Shown: positions 49,882 through 59,711 of the stretch, piece after piece
Layout of the letters: the number at the start of each line of letters is the position of its first letter
Numbering within the stretch: the first letter of the stretch is position 1
DNA from: Firmicutes bacterium AF25-13AC
Lineage (GTDB): Bacteria > Bacillota > Clostridia > Lachnospirales > Lachnospiraceae
NCBI GenBank assembly: GCA_003478935.1
Contig: QUFP01000016.1
Coordinates: 23,930-87,929, forward strand
Direction: 5' to 3'
DNA: 64,000 nt
The notes under the pieces: model-generated
Told to the model about the DNA's origin: nothing
Seen by the model: the letters and a program-made list of their open reading frames with translations, nothing else
The model's database searches: none
Made by a program: the position numbers and the translations under genes

Positions 49882-49944
49882 ATATCAAAAAAACAGACAA
49901 CGGTATATATAAAAAACACGGAAAACATATCAGAAAAACGGACA
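49882..49944. promoter_or_regulatory. Direct repeats in the importer/YesMN control region
   Basis: ATATCAAAAAAACAGACA (49882-49899) and ATATCAGAAAAACGGACA (49927-49944) match at 16 of 18 positions and are 45 bases apart, close to four helical turns. They lie between the divergent binding-protein and regulator genes and are the best candidate sites for the YesN-type regulator. Confidence 0.6.
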
Positions 49945-49977
49945 GTCATGTTTTTATTGTGGATAATTCAGATATAT

Positions 49978-50007
49978 TTGACAAATATGGGGGACTGATA
50001 CTATACT
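49978..50007 (+). promoter_or_regulatory. Sigma-A promoter of the YesMN operon
   Basis: A perfect TTGACA is followed by 18 bases and TATACT (five of six). It lies about 70 bases before the regulator start and suggests constitutive expression of the two-component genes. Confidence 0.8.
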
Positions 50008-50075
50008 AGAAACACAAATTACTGTGAACGAAGCTGACAAAGCAGCCACAAAATGCATAAAGGGGGATTTTTGAC

Positions 50076-51587
50076 ATGTACCGTATGCTGATTGTCGATG
50101 ATGAGAAAAATGAGCGAGACTGTATCTTATATCTGCTCAAAAATAGCGGCCTTCCACTAGAAATTCGAGAGGCGGAGGATGGTGTAGCTGCACTGGCTCT
50201 ATTAAAGGGCTGGCCTGCTCATATTTTATTTACAGATGTCCAAATGCCAAGAATGGGCGGGCTTGAACTGATTCAAAAGGCACTCGCCTTATATCCAGAT
50301 ATTCGTCCCATTATTTTTAGCGGCTATGCCGATTTTGCCTATGCCAAAACAGCTATCTCTTTAGGTGTGGAAAATTATATTTTAAAGCCGGTCGTACCAG
50401 ACGAACTTTCCAAAACGCTTACCACCCTAATCAGCCAGTTAGACGCAGACAGGGAAAACTTCGATAAACAGGAAAATCAGAAGCTTTTTCTTCTTCAATA
50501 TTCACTTCAGCTTGCGATCTTTGGAAATTTTGATAAGGCAAAAGCAGAGCCTTTTATATTAGAACAATTTTCTTCCTTTCGCTATCTGGTGATGTTCACA
50601 TTTAAAAATGATTTTTTGGTTCATAAATCAGAGGTATTTTTTGACAATCTGCGAAGTACACTGGCACCAGACGGGGTTTCGGTCAACATCTCCCCAGAGC
50701 AGGCTGTTCTTTTTATGCGCACACCAATCCTCGATGAGAAACATTTTTGTGATAAGCTGCTTGCCCACATTCGCGCCGAATTTTCAGTGGACTGCTATAT
50801 TGCCGTGACGAAGCCTTTATCTAAATACCAGTCTTTTAAAGAGGCATTTTCTTTTTTAGAGCAGCAGATGGAACAGCGTTTCTTCCTGCCAGATACTCTA
50901 ATTTTTTTACCAGACGAGATTCCGGTGCAAAGGGAGGAAACTTTTGAGGACGATTCACAGCTACTGCCATTGATTCAAAATGCACTTGCTTCCAAAAACA
51001 AGTCGCTCCTTCAGGAGTATCTGACACATCTTTTTGATAAATACAAAGTCTTAGTCAACCAGTCGCAAATCTATGTGAAATTTCTTTTTTCGAATGTGTT
51101 GACTATCCTCTACCCAGCAATTCCAATCTATGCCTCTGCAAACTTCCCACCGCTTGAGACGATGATTGCCAATTTATATCTTCAGCCTGATATTTCTGAG
51201 ATTATTCGCATTGTAAACGATGTCTCAAAGCCGATTCTCACCTCGTTCGCCTCTGGTCCAGACACAATGCGAAAAGAAGTCTCCTGCGCAATTGCCTATA
51301 TTGCAAACCATTACAGCGAAGAATTGTCTGCCGAAATTTTAGCCTCTGCCGTCTATCTAACGCCGGATTATCTCAGTCGCCTGTTTAAAAAATCGACTGG
51401 AAAAAGTATCTCACAATATATTCGCCAATATCGAATGGAGAAGGCAAAGGATGCACTTCTTCACACACAAAAGAAGGTGATTGAGATTGGAATCCAGTCT
51501 GGCTATCCCAATTATTCATACTTTTGTCAGAGCTTTCGCGAGTATTTCGGAAGCTCACCAGAAAAATATAGACAGGAGCACGCATGA
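50076..51587 (+). CDS. YesN-type response regulator (REC + AraC)
   Basis: 503 residues: receiver domain (1-125; LIVDDEKNERD, phospho-acceptor Asp54 in LFTDVQMPRMGG, Lys in LKPVVPDE), a middle region of about 270 residues, and AraC helix-turn-helix (about 400-500; SAEILASAVYLTPDYLSRLF, then GYPNYSYFCQSFREYFG). Length is normal for YesN. The kinase gene starts four bases before its stop (ATGA overlap). It probably activates the divergent alpha-galactoside importer and galactosidase genes. Confidence 0.94.
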   Translation: MYRMLIVDDEKNERDCILYLLKNSGLPLEIREAEDGVAALALLKGWPAHILFTDVQMPRMGGLELIQKALALYPDIRPIIFSGYADFAYAKTAISLGVENYILKPVVPDELSKTLTTLISQLDADRENFDKQENQKLFLLQYSLQLAIFGNFDKAKAEPFILEQFSSFRYLVMFTFKNDFLVHKSEVFFDNLRSTLAPDGVSVNISPEQAVLFMRTPILDEKHFCDKLLAHIRAEFSVDCYIAVTKPLSKYQSFKEAFSFLEQQMEQRFFLPDTLIFLPDEIPVQREETFEDDSQLLPLIQNALASKNKSLLQEYLTHLFDKYKVLVNQSQIYVKFLFSNVLTILYPAIPIYASANFPPLETMIANLYLQPDISEIIRIVNDVSKPILTSFASGPDTMRKEVSCAIAYIANHYSEELSAEILASAVYLTPDYLSRLFKKSTGKSISQYIRQYRMEKAKDALLHTQKKVIEIGIQSGYPNYSYFCQSFREYFGSSPEKYRQEHA

Positions 51588-53260
51588 AAACTTTTGTAAA
51601 ACAAATCAAGCAAAAATTTGATGATATGAAATATAGAAGCAAGCTTGTTTTTCTCTGCATTCTAGTCAGCTTTCTTCCTCTTTCTGTCATGGGATTTTTC
51701 TGCTACAACCAGACAATCAAGCTGCTTCGCGCACGCGAGCTATCCTCACTAGAATCCACTGTCACCTCTGTGTCAGACTCGCTTGATTCCAAAATAAGCA
51801 TCTACCAGAATTTACTATCTTATCTGGCGAACTCAAATGTACTTGCACAGTTCTCTTCCTACAATGATGCGAATGCTTACGATCAGTACGAATATCTAAA
51901 CTATACGATGGATGTCTTTTTAAATGCCACCTACTTGCAGCACCCAGAAATCAGCCAGATCACAATCTACAATGCCGATGGCCCGATGACCCACGGCAAG
52001 CAACTTCGCCCAATCAGTGATTTAGAGGGTGAACGTTGGTATGCACCTAACAAAATTTCTACTCAACCAACTTGGTACAAAAAGAAGGATGGAAGTCTGC
52101 TTGTCATACAGTATCTGTGCGAACCGTACCTCACCTATATTCGCTCATACTCAAAAAACTGCATTGCCATCCAGTTAAATGCCGATCTTTTCTTTGGAGA
52201 TCTTGATGGAGTTGCCGATGACTTTCATATTCAGATAGACTCACCTTCTCAGACTCTTTTTTCTTATAAGTCTGACTCTATCTTGGAAAATGCAAGCGAT
52301 TTTCGAAAGTGGGTGACAAGAAATGATCTTGTGGATTCTAGTGGTTGGAATGTAACACTTGAACGGCCGGAAAAGATGATTTTTGCCTCGGTTCGTCAGA
52401 TGGGAAGAATTATTATCGCGATTCTTTTTTTCTGTGTCGTTGTTATTTTTCTAATCACCCAGCTTTTCACAAGCTTTTTCGAACAGAAAATCAGTGCCCT
52501 CCACTATTATCTTCAGCGCATCAAAGAGGGGCATCTTGACTACCACATTCACGATGACAGTAAGGACGAGCTTGGTGATCTGACAAATAATTTGCAAGCC
52601 ATGATTGATGAGATCAACCGACTGATCCGAGAGGACTATCAGACTAAGATTGAATTGAAGGAGACGCAATTTAAAGCCTTGCAGGCTCAGATCAATCCTC
52701 ATTTTCTGTATAATTGTCTGTCGTTAATCAATAACAAAGCGCTGATGAATGACCAGCCCGAGATCAGCCAGATGTCTCAGCTGTTATCCGTTTTTTACCG
52801 TACAACATTAAATAAGGGAAAATCTGAAACGCTTTTGCAAAATGAGATCAAAAACGTTACCTCTTATATTGATATTCAGCGCCTGCTTCACGACAATTGC
52901 TTTGACGTGCTCTACCAGATTGACCCGAATTTGCCAGAAATCGAAGTGCCAAATCTTTTACTGCAGCCACTCGTTGAAAATTCGATTATTCACGGCATTT
53001 TGCCAAATAAGATAAAGCGCGGTCAGCTCTTTCTCACAGTAACAAAGGTTGCCGATAAAATCTACGTCTCCATCATGGACAATGGAGTTGGGATCCCACC
53101 AGAAAAACTTGCCACTCTTCTTACAACCGACTCGTCTGGCTACGGACTTAAAAATGTCCACGATAGGCTTCTTCTTGCCTATGGCAAAGGCTCCGGCCTT
53201 TCGATCAATAGTATACCGGGGCAGAGCACGATGATTACGTTTATGATTCCGATGAATTGA
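51584..53260 (+). CDS. YesM-type sensor histidine kinase
   Basis: 558 residues. Two membrane segments (about 20-42 and 275-298) flank an extracellular sensing domain of Cache type. HAMP follows, then the His_kinase domain with phospho-acceptor His in QINPHFLYNCLSL, and an ATPase domain with LLQPLVENSIIHGI, IMDNGVGIP and SGYGLKNVHDRL. It should sense an extracellular sugar or a ligand-loaded binding protein. Its last 20 bases overlap the convergent gene at 53241. Confidence 0.94.
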   Translation: MKTFVKQIKQKFDDMKYRSKLVFLCILVSFLPLSVMGFFCYNQTIKLLRARELSSLESTVTSVSDSLDSKISIYQNLLSYLANSNVLAQFSSYNDANAYDQYEYLNYTMDVFLNATYLQHPEISQITIYNADGPMTHGKQLRPISDLEGERWYAPNKISTQPTWYKKKDGSLLVIQYLCEPYLTYIRSYSKNCIAIQLNADLFFGDLDGVADDFHIQIDSPSQTLFSYKSDSILENASDFRKWVTRNDLVDSSGWNVTLERPEKMIFASVRQMGRIIIAILFFCVVVIFLITQLFTSFFEQKISALHYYLQRIKEGHLDYHIHDDSKDELGDLTNNLQAMIDEINRLIREDYQTKIELKETQFKALQAQINPHFLYNCLSLINNKALMNDQPEISQMSQLLSVFYRTTLNKGKSETLLQNEIKNVTSYIDIQRLLHDNCFDVLYQIDPNLPEIEVPNLLLQPLVENSIIHGILPNKIKRGQLFLTVTKVADKIYVSIMDNGVGIPPEKLATLLTTDSSGYGLKNVHDRLLLAYGKGSGLSINSIPGQSTMITFMIPMN

Positions 53261-55817
53261 CTACAAGTAAGTCTTTTTTTACTTTGATGCTTACTTGCTC
53301 ACCTTGATCTACTGACATCTGATACAACAGCTGCTGTTTTTGACCTTCCTTCGGAATCGACAAAAATGAGAGTTCTGCACCTTCACAACCCCAAACATTT
53401 GCCTGAATTTCAATTGTTGTATCGCTGACTCTGATCTTTTGGATCTCACCTGCGCTAATTTCTACCTTCCAGTGCTGTGGAACATGATACACACGCATGG
53501 ACAATCCATCCTGCGGAACTATGATTTCTTCTTCTCCTTCATTTGAAACCATACAGCCCAGACCAACCCTTCCCAAAACAGAATGATCCATAACAATTGA
53601 GCAAGCCGAACGAAGTGCACCAAAAAGACCGATTCCCGCTTCTCCTGACAGCGATACACAGCCCTTTACATATGGCATCCACATTTTCTTTTTATCGTCA
53701 TCTTTAAAGACTGCCGCATTTGTCTCGTTAATCCATTTACCCATCGTGATCCAACCAGTTGCACCTGAATTTTTAGGATCTGCATTCCAATAGCCACCTG
53801 AGTTGTAGATCAACCAACCTGATAAAAATGCGCCATAATACGATAAAATCCAGTCTTCCTTCAAATGACCTTCATCAAGTGTATAGTCAAGTAGCGGGTA
53901 GGCACCTAGCTGTGTCATATAGCTTGTATTCCACTCAGTATCTCCGCCGCCTCTGACATCTGTATTGTACAGATACCAAACTGGCTGTTTTCCTCTGTTT
54001 GCAAATGATGCTTTTGCGGCTGCTTTCATTACATGCTCATTTTGAATACGCTTTCCATATCCGTAAACTGCCTCAAATGCAGTAGAATCATACACCATTT
54101 CAGAACCAAATGGAAAATTCTCAGACGCAAAGAAATGTGCTTTTTTATCAAAGATGGCATTCATCTCTGCTGCTTCCTGAACAAATCCCTCTTTCTCCAA
54201 GTCCTGTGCCAAATAAAGCGGCAACGTCATCTCTCCCATATTTCCATATTCACTTGCACCAACACCATCCGGAAACATCCAATAATTAAACATCGCTTTT
54301 GTATACTCATATGCCATCTTTAAGTACTGTGTGGATTCTCGAAGATATGGAATCTGATTTTTTTTCTGAATCAAATACATATCACGCATAATGTTGATAA
54401 CATGAACATAGTTAAATGCACGCCAAACATCATCGGCGCCTCTGCCAGCCCATGGCTCAAACATCGTATACCACGGCACCATTCGATGAACGCGCCACCC
54501 CGGCTGTTCTGTTAAACGCTTTATAATAAAATCTTCAACAAATAGATTTAAAACCTGAAGTTCCTTTTCCTGCGGACGATAGACATTTTTTTCTGCTAAA
54601 AACAATCCACTTGCAAGACCTGGATCATCACTTCCACCAGTCCACCAATCTTCAAAATATGGGTTAAAGGTGCTGTTAATTCTTCTTTTATTTGTCATAT
54701 CCCACATTAACAGTGCATGGTAACATGGATCCTGTTCATCCGTTTCAAAATGATTTTCTGCAACAAATCTCGCGTGTTCATCAATCATTTTTTGCACTGG
54801 CTCTGTCACAAAAAAGCAATACTGTGCTATCTTTTCTCCACAAGTAACTGTGACCGTCCTCTTTCCGTATTCACCAAAACGAACCTTGCTTACCTTCCAT
54901 CCATTTTTGATCTGTGTCTCCAAAATCTTATCTTCTGAATTCAAGTTTACAATGGCATCCACAGGCTTTGTCATAATCATGAAATTTGTATCGATCGGTC
55001 CAACTATACCAGGCACAGCACGAAGGGAAATTTGATTCTGTTTTTCCAGTACATTTGAAATTTCTTCCACACTTTTAAGAAAAGTCAACCCAATTCGAAA
55101 TACTCTTTTTTCAGACGGTTCTAATACGAATGAATTCGACGGTAAATTTACAGCAGTTTTTTGTGTCACAAGATGTACACGAACCAAACCTTCATAACCA
55201 TATCCATCTCCAAATTGTGAACCAAAAAGCTTATCTTTTTGTTCTTTTTCTAAATTGAGAAATTGTGTATCACCAAGTGGAAGCATCAAAAGAATTGGCT
55301 CATTGCCACTCGATTTTTCCCAATACAGATATGATGAATTTCCTGTAATACAGGTATGACGCAGCACACAATGCTCATATTTAAAGTCATTATCATTTCG
55401 AAAATATTGATCCATCAATAGAGGAAGACTCACTTCCAAAAATTTGATTGCACTCTCACTGTTATTTTCTAAGCAAATAGTCCACTCAAGCAAGTCTTTC
55501 TTCATCTCAAATTCCTGCGTAAGCGTCAATTTACTTCCTGTACTCACTGCACTGATTTTATTTTCAGTTGCCATATAAGAGACATTTTGTTTTTTGAAAA
55601 TATGCGTCAATGACTGTTCCTTCTCATCTATGGATACCATACCATTTATTGTACCAAGCCACTTTGCATCTTCTACATCATACTGTGGAAACTCTTCTGG
55701 TGTAATGACAAAGTCAGCCAGACAATCATCTATTGGAGATTTGATTGAAATAAATCCATAGCGCATTGTATCATATATAGCATGCATGTTTGAATTTTTT
55801 AATGTAATTTTTTCCAT
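53241..55817 (-). CDS. Uncharacterised large glycosidase-like protein (possibly DUF5695)
   Basis: 858 residues from the ATG at 55817 (AAGGGAG upstream). The first 370 residues look beta-rich. From about 370 the sequence is helical and Trp-rich, with motifs such as NPYFEDWWTGGSDDPGLASG, PWYTMFEPWAGRGADDVWRA and TDVRGGGDTEWNTSYM, suggesting an (alpha/alpha)6 barrel. A short beta domain closes the protein. It has no signal peptide. It resembles the DUF5695 group from memory, but I could not check this. Position behind an Lpl importer implies action on the imported glycan. Catalytic residues cannot be named; the conserved Asp/Glu in WWTGGSDDP and GGDTEWN are candidates. Confidence 0.6.
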   Translation of the reverse strand: MEKITLKNSNMHAIYDTMRYGFISIKSPIDDCLADFVITPEEFPQYDVEDAKWLGTINGMVSIDEKEQSLTHIFKKQNVSYMATENKISAVSTGSKLTLTQEFEMKKDLLEWTICLENNSESAIKFLEVSLPLLMDQYFRNDNDFKYEHCVLRHTCITGNSSYLYWEKSSGNEPILLMLPLGDTQFLNLEKEQKDKLFGSQFGDGYGYEGLVRVHLVTQKTAVNLPSNSFVLEPSEKRVFRIGLTFLKSVEEISNVLEKQNQISLRAVPGIVGPIDTNFMIMTKPVDAIVNLNSEDKILETQIKNGWKVSKVRFGEYGKRTVTVTCGEKIAQYCFFVTEPVQKMIDEHARFVAENHFETDEQDPCYHALLMWDMTNKRRINSTFNPYFEDWWTGGSDDPGLASGLFLAEKNVYRPQEKELQVLNLFVEDFIIKRLTEQPGWRVHRMVPWYTMFEPWAGRGADDVWRAFNYVHVINIMRDMYLIQKKNQIPYLRESTQYLKMAYEYTKAMFNYWMFPDGVGASEYGNMGEMTLPLYLAQDLEKEGFVQEAAEMNAIFDKKAHFFASENFPFGSEMVYDSTAFEAVYGYGKRIQNEHVMKAAAKASFANRGKQPVWYLYNTDVRGGGDTEWNTSYMTQLGAYPLLDYTLDEGHLKEDWILSYYGAFLSGWLIYNSGGYWNADPKNSGATGWITMGKWINETNAAVFKDDDKKKMWMPYVKGCVSLSGEAGIGLFGALRSACSIVMDHSVLGRVGLGCMVSNEGEEEIIVPQDGLSMRVYHVPQHWKVEISAGEIQKIRVSDTTIEIQANVWGCEGAELSFLSIPKEGQKQQLLYQMSVDQGEQVSIKVKKDLLVVNSSES

Positions 55818-55879
55818 TGATTCTCCCTTCACATTGAATTTTCTTTTGATGCTTTTTCTCATTAAAATTTCAAAATCAA

Positions 55880-56830
55880 TTATCCCTTTACAGAGCCAAC
55901 CATAACGCCCTTTGTGAAAAACTTCTGCACAAACGGGTATGCCACTACAACCGGAATCGTTGTCAGCACCATAGCTGCTAACTCAACTGTTTTTGATGTT
56001 GTCTCACCGCTTCCCATTGAAGAGTTGACAAGAGCCGAAACAGACTGATTCGACTGCATTACAGTTGCCGCTAACTGTTCAACCGCCTGACTAGACTTAA
56101 TCAACTTTAATGTATAATTTGCCAATGTCTGCAGTGAGCTGCTTTGTGTGTAAAACAAGGTAGTTCCATAATCATTCCATACGCCACATGCAGTAAAGAC
56201 ACCTAGTGCGGCCAATACAGGCTTTGACAACGGCAATACAATTGAGAAGAAAATTTTAAATTCACTTGCACCGTCAATCTTTGCTGATTCAAAAAGAGAT
56301 TCCGGAATTGCTTTAAAATTTGCATTATAAATAATAACATTATAAAATCCACCGAATAAAGCCGGAATAATATATACCCAATATGTATTGTAAAGTTTTA
56401 ACCAGTTTACAAGAATGAAGGTTGCAATCGTACCACCACTAAAATACATGCTGACAAAACCAAGTCCTGCAAAAAACTTCCTTCCATATAGATATGGTCT
56501 GGAAAAACCATATGCAAACATGGCTGTAATCAGTGTAGAACCAATGGTTACGATAATCGTTCTAGAGCCAGTGATCCACAGTGCATTAATAATTTCTGCA
56601 TCGCCAAGAACTAACTTCCAGCTGGCAAGTGTAAATTTTTCCGGCAGAAAAAAGGAATAGCCTTTTGTCAATGCATCACCACTATTTAATGAGTTGATCA
56701 ATGCATACCACATCGGATATATAGTTACCAACATAATGATGCACATGCCAATTGTATTAAAAATATTAAAGGCACCTTTTTCATATGGTTTGACGCTTTT
56801 ATTTGTCTTCTTTGCTCGCATCGCTTTCAC
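55880..56830 (-). CDS. Sugar ABC transporter permease, LplC type
   Basis: 316 residues. The GTG at 56830 has GGGAGG eight bases upstream; an ATG three codons later is possible. It has six membrane segments, an EAA loop with FESAKIDGASEFKIFFSIVLP, and the family ending FFTKGVMVGSVKG. A roughly 35-residue insertion (SSQAVEQLAATVMQSNQSVS region) precedes the last segment. It follows the LplB-type gene by 23 bases. Confidence 0.92.
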   Translation of the reverse strand: MKAMRAKKTNKSVKPYEKGAFNIFNTIGMCIIMLVTIYPMWYALINSLNSGDALTKGYSFFLPEKFTLASWKLVLGDAEIINALWITGSRTIIVTIGSTLITAMFAYGFSRPYLYGRKFFAGLGFVSMYFSGGTIATFILVNWLKLYNTYWVYIIPALFGGFYNVIIYNANFKAIPESLFESAKIDGASEFKIFFSIVLPLSKPVLAALGVFTACGVWNDYGTTLFYTQSSSLQTLANYTLKLIKSSQAVEQLAATVMQSNQSVSALVNSSMGSGETTSKTVELAAMVLTTIPVVVAYPFVQKFFTKGVMVGSVKG

Positions 56831-56853
56831 TTGAACTTCCTCCCATCTCCAAA

Positions 56854-57791
56854 TTAGAACAGACCTGAACCGGTCAGCTTATTGGATATTTTGTTTGCTC
56901 CAAGCAACAAAACCATTGCAATTACTGATTTTACAAGATTTACTGCTGTTGCAACGCCAAACTGCATCTGTCTGAGACCATATTCATAAATATAGGTATC
57001 AATAACCTGACTCGCTGAAATATTCAGTGAATTCTGAAAAACGTAGATCTGCGTAAAATTGTTGTTGAGCATTCCACTGATTGCAAAAATAACCATAATC
57101 ATTAGTGTTGGCTTAATGCTTGGAATCGTGATATACCACATTCTCTTAAAGCGACCTGCACCATCAATCATTGCAGCTTCATACATATCCTGACTTATTC
57201 CAGCAATTGCAGCAATATACAAAATAGCACCCCATCCTAATTCCTTAAGCAGAGAACTAATTACAGTAATACCCCAAAAATATTTTGGCTGTGCCATAAA
57301 GCCAATTGGCTCCTTAATCAGACCTAAATTGATTAAAATACTGTTTACAAAACCATTGTCAGTACTTAACAATGTCATAAACAGACCACCAAATACAACC
57401 CAAGACAAAAAGTGCGGCATATACGTAACAGTCTGAATCAGACTTTTAAATTTCTCTTTTGTAACCTCATTCAGCATCAGCGCAAAAAACAAAGTGACCG
57501 GAATGCTGATTAAATTATTTAACAAATTAATTCCAAGCGTATTTCTTAACATCGGAATAAAATCATAATTTTTAAAAAGGATTTTAAAATTTTTGAAATG
57601 GTTCCACGGGCTGGTAAAAATACCCACAACACCACTGACTGGCCGATAATTCTTAAACGCAATCAGAGGCCAAATAACGGCACAATTGAAAACAGAATGA
57701 TTAAAATAGTTGCTGGTGCCATCATTGCATACAGCTCTAATTGTGTTTTTCTATCCCTTCCATATCCATAATTTTTTTTGTTTTTTTTCAT
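56854..57791 (-). pseudogene. Sugar ABC transporter permease, LplB type, frameshifted
   Basis: From the ATG at 57791 (GAGGTGA upstream) the frame gives a basic start and first membrane segment ending SIVPLFGL, then a stop. The next frame continues LIAFKNYRPVSGVVGIFTSP and runs through EAAMIDGAGRFKRMWYITIP to SNKLTGSGLF. One extra base at about 57664-57671 joins them into 312 residues, the normal length. It lies between the binding-protein and LplC genes. Confidence 0.9.
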
Positions 57792-57804
57792 GTTCTCACC
57801 TCTT

Positions 57805-57845
57805 AAAAAACCGAGATTCCACCGTATCTGTGAAATCCCGGTTTT
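57805..57845 (-). terminator. Terminator-like hairpin between binding-protein and permease genes
   Basis: On the minus strand AACCGGGATT pairs with AATCTCGGTT (one mismatch) and is followed by six T and then the GAGGTGA ribosome site of the permease gene. It lies in the 96-base gap after the binding-protein gene. Confidence 0.8.
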
Positions 57846-57887
57846 GGTCAAGCCTTATTTACGGAGTTTATATATTTTTTTATTCCA

Positions 57888-59558
57888 TTAATGCTTATCA
57901 GCATTTGCATTTATAAGGGTCTCACCGTATTCTTCGCACTTTGCCTTATAGGCATCGTTATAAACGGCATTCAAATCTTCAATTCCTAAATTGTCAAGCT
58001 GAGCAAGCATATCTTCATATTTTGACTCAAACTCATCATCATCCTCTGCCATTACAATTGCCGTAATCTGGCCAACCAGATAATTGTCGATCTGAGACTT
58101 TGCAATTCCCTCATCGCTAGATGGATCTAGGTTTACAGCAGAAAAATCAATCAATGCACTGTTAAATACTGTTGTCTGTTCCATTCTTCCGAGTGCAGTA
58201 CTGTTAAGCATACCCTGATAATCTTCGCTGCCTTCTTCCGGCGGTGCTACTACATGCTGCTCAAAGCTTGAATTGTGGAATGGCCAATATGCAGTCAATC
58301 CGGTGTTGACATAATCAAAACGTCTCTCGTCACCAGCTTCGGTCCATACAAAGTTTCCATTCTCATCTAATTCTACATCCTCGCCTACCTTACCGTAGAT
58401 GCACCAAGTCATTCCTTCCTCACTGCTCATCCAAGAAAGCCACTTTGCAAGTTTCTCTGGATATTTTGTATTCTTGGAGATAAATGTCTGAATCCAGCCC
58501 GTTCCTCCATCTGTGCTCTTTGGCAATACTGGATCGGTTCCCTCGCTGGAAAGAATTGCACCGGTAGCGGTCCATGTAGTTCCAGACTGTGTCTCATTTG
58601 CAGCTGTATTTGCTGTATTTCCGATGAAGCAAAGCACACGACCACTTGCAATATAAGACTTAACACCTGCATTATCAATTGTGAACTGATTTGCATCCAG
58701 ATAGCCTTCTCTTGTCAATGTATTTAAGAACTTCAACGCATGCTTCGATTCTGGTGCCTGAATCCAGTCTTGATAATTGCCTTCATCGTCAATCGGCATG
58801 GAGCCAAAGAAATATTCCAGTGTACGAAGAGTTGACTCTTGATACAGATTTCCGTCAACAAGTACCGGAATATAGCTTGCACCATTGACCGTCTTATCTG
58901 AATTCTTTACAAGATCAAATGCAGCCAATACCTGCTCCTCGGTTTGAAGATCCTCTGGCTTAAGTCCAAACTCCTCCAGTACGGTATCATTCCAAATCAG
59001 GCCGTAGTTCTCACCATATTCAACACTCCATGCATAATAATCACTATTCGGAGGATAAATCTTTCTGGTATCCTCTGAACTTTGATGGCTAGCATATGCA
59101 TACCATCCACCATCACGATTAATCTGGTTCCGCTTGATATCTTCTGGATAATCACCACTTAACAGATGAGAGTCTGGATCATATAAGGATAAAAATTCAT
59201 CCAAATCCCATACCAGATCAGAATCCGTCAGCTCCTTAATTGAATTCGTATCGGTAATAGAAATAACATCTGGCAGTTCACCGCTCACAATCATTAACGC
59301 CATCTTCGTTGTGCCATCCTCTGCCGGAATGTTCATATCAAACTGAAGACCAGTTGCTTTTGTAATTCCTCCTGTAACAGAATTTTCATCCAGATCCCAC
59401 TGTGTCGGTGGTGTCCAGAAGCTGACATCAGAAAACCAGGTCGCAGTATCAATTGTCTGCTCACTCTCATCTGCCATTGCTACGCTGCTCCAGCTTCCAG
59501 CCAACATAGTGGATGCTAACAGTATTGCACCAAATTTTGTTGCGTTTGTTTTTTTCAT
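57888..59558 (-). CDS. Extracellular sugar-binding protein of the second Lpl importer
   Basis: 556 residues. The signal peptide ends SSVAMA with no lipobox cysteine. SGELPDVISITD and EKLAKWLSWMSSEEGMTWC are family marks. It is clearly paralogous to the lipoprotein encoded at 62146-63798: both share SFWTPP or DFWEPP near the N-terminus, a YASHQSSEDTRKIYPP-like stretch, and SEEGM. AGGAGG precedes the ATG. It is the first gene of its importer operon, downstream of the YesMN-lipoprotein operon on the same strand. Confidence 0.93.
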   Translation of the reverse strand: MKKTNATKFGAILLASTMLAGSWSSVAMADESEQTIDTATWFSDVSFWTPPTQWDLDENSVTGGITKATGLQFDMNIPAEDGTTKMALMIVSGELPDVISITDTNSIKELTDSDLVWDLDEFLSLYDPDSHLLSGDYPEDIKRNQINRDGGWYAYASHQSSEDTRKIYPPNSDYYAWSVEYGENYGLIWNDTVLEEFGLKPEDLQTEEQVLAAFDLVKNSDKTVNGASYIPVLVDGNLYQESTLRTLEYFFGSMPIDDEGNYQDWIQAPESKHALKFLNTLTREGYLDANQFTIDNAGVKSYIASGRVLCFIGNTANTAANETQSGTTWTATGAILSSEGTDPVLPKSTDGGTGWIQTFISKNTKYPEKLAKWLSWMSSEEGMTWCIYGKVGEDVELDENGNFVWTEAGDERRFDYVNTGLTAYWPFHNSSFEQHVVAPPEEGSEDYQGMLNSTALGRMEQTTVFNSALIDFSAVNLDPSSDEGIAKSQIDNYLVGQITAIVMAEDDDEFESKYEDMLAQLDNLGIEDLNAVYNDAYKAKCEEYGETLINANADKH

Positions 59559-59620
59559 TAAAAAAATTCCTCCTGCAATGTTTTTTACACCGAATGATTT
59601 ACATCATTTATTGTAATTGC

Positions 59621-59686
59621 ATTATAGGAGAAATTTGTTTGCATTAACATGAAGTTCCTTCGCCGTTTTGGTACTATTTTCGTTTT
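59621..59686 (-). promoter_or_regulatory. Promoter of the second importer operon with possible regulator sites
   Basis: A perfect TATAAT (59626-59621, minus strand) has no good -35 at the right distance, as expected for an activator-dependent promoter. AAAACG occurs twice upstream (59669-59664 and 59686-59681), 17 bases apart. This may be the site of the YesN-type regulator encoded just upstream. Confidence 0.5.
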
Positions 59687-59711
59687 TCTAGACTTTAACC
59701 AAACAGCCCAC

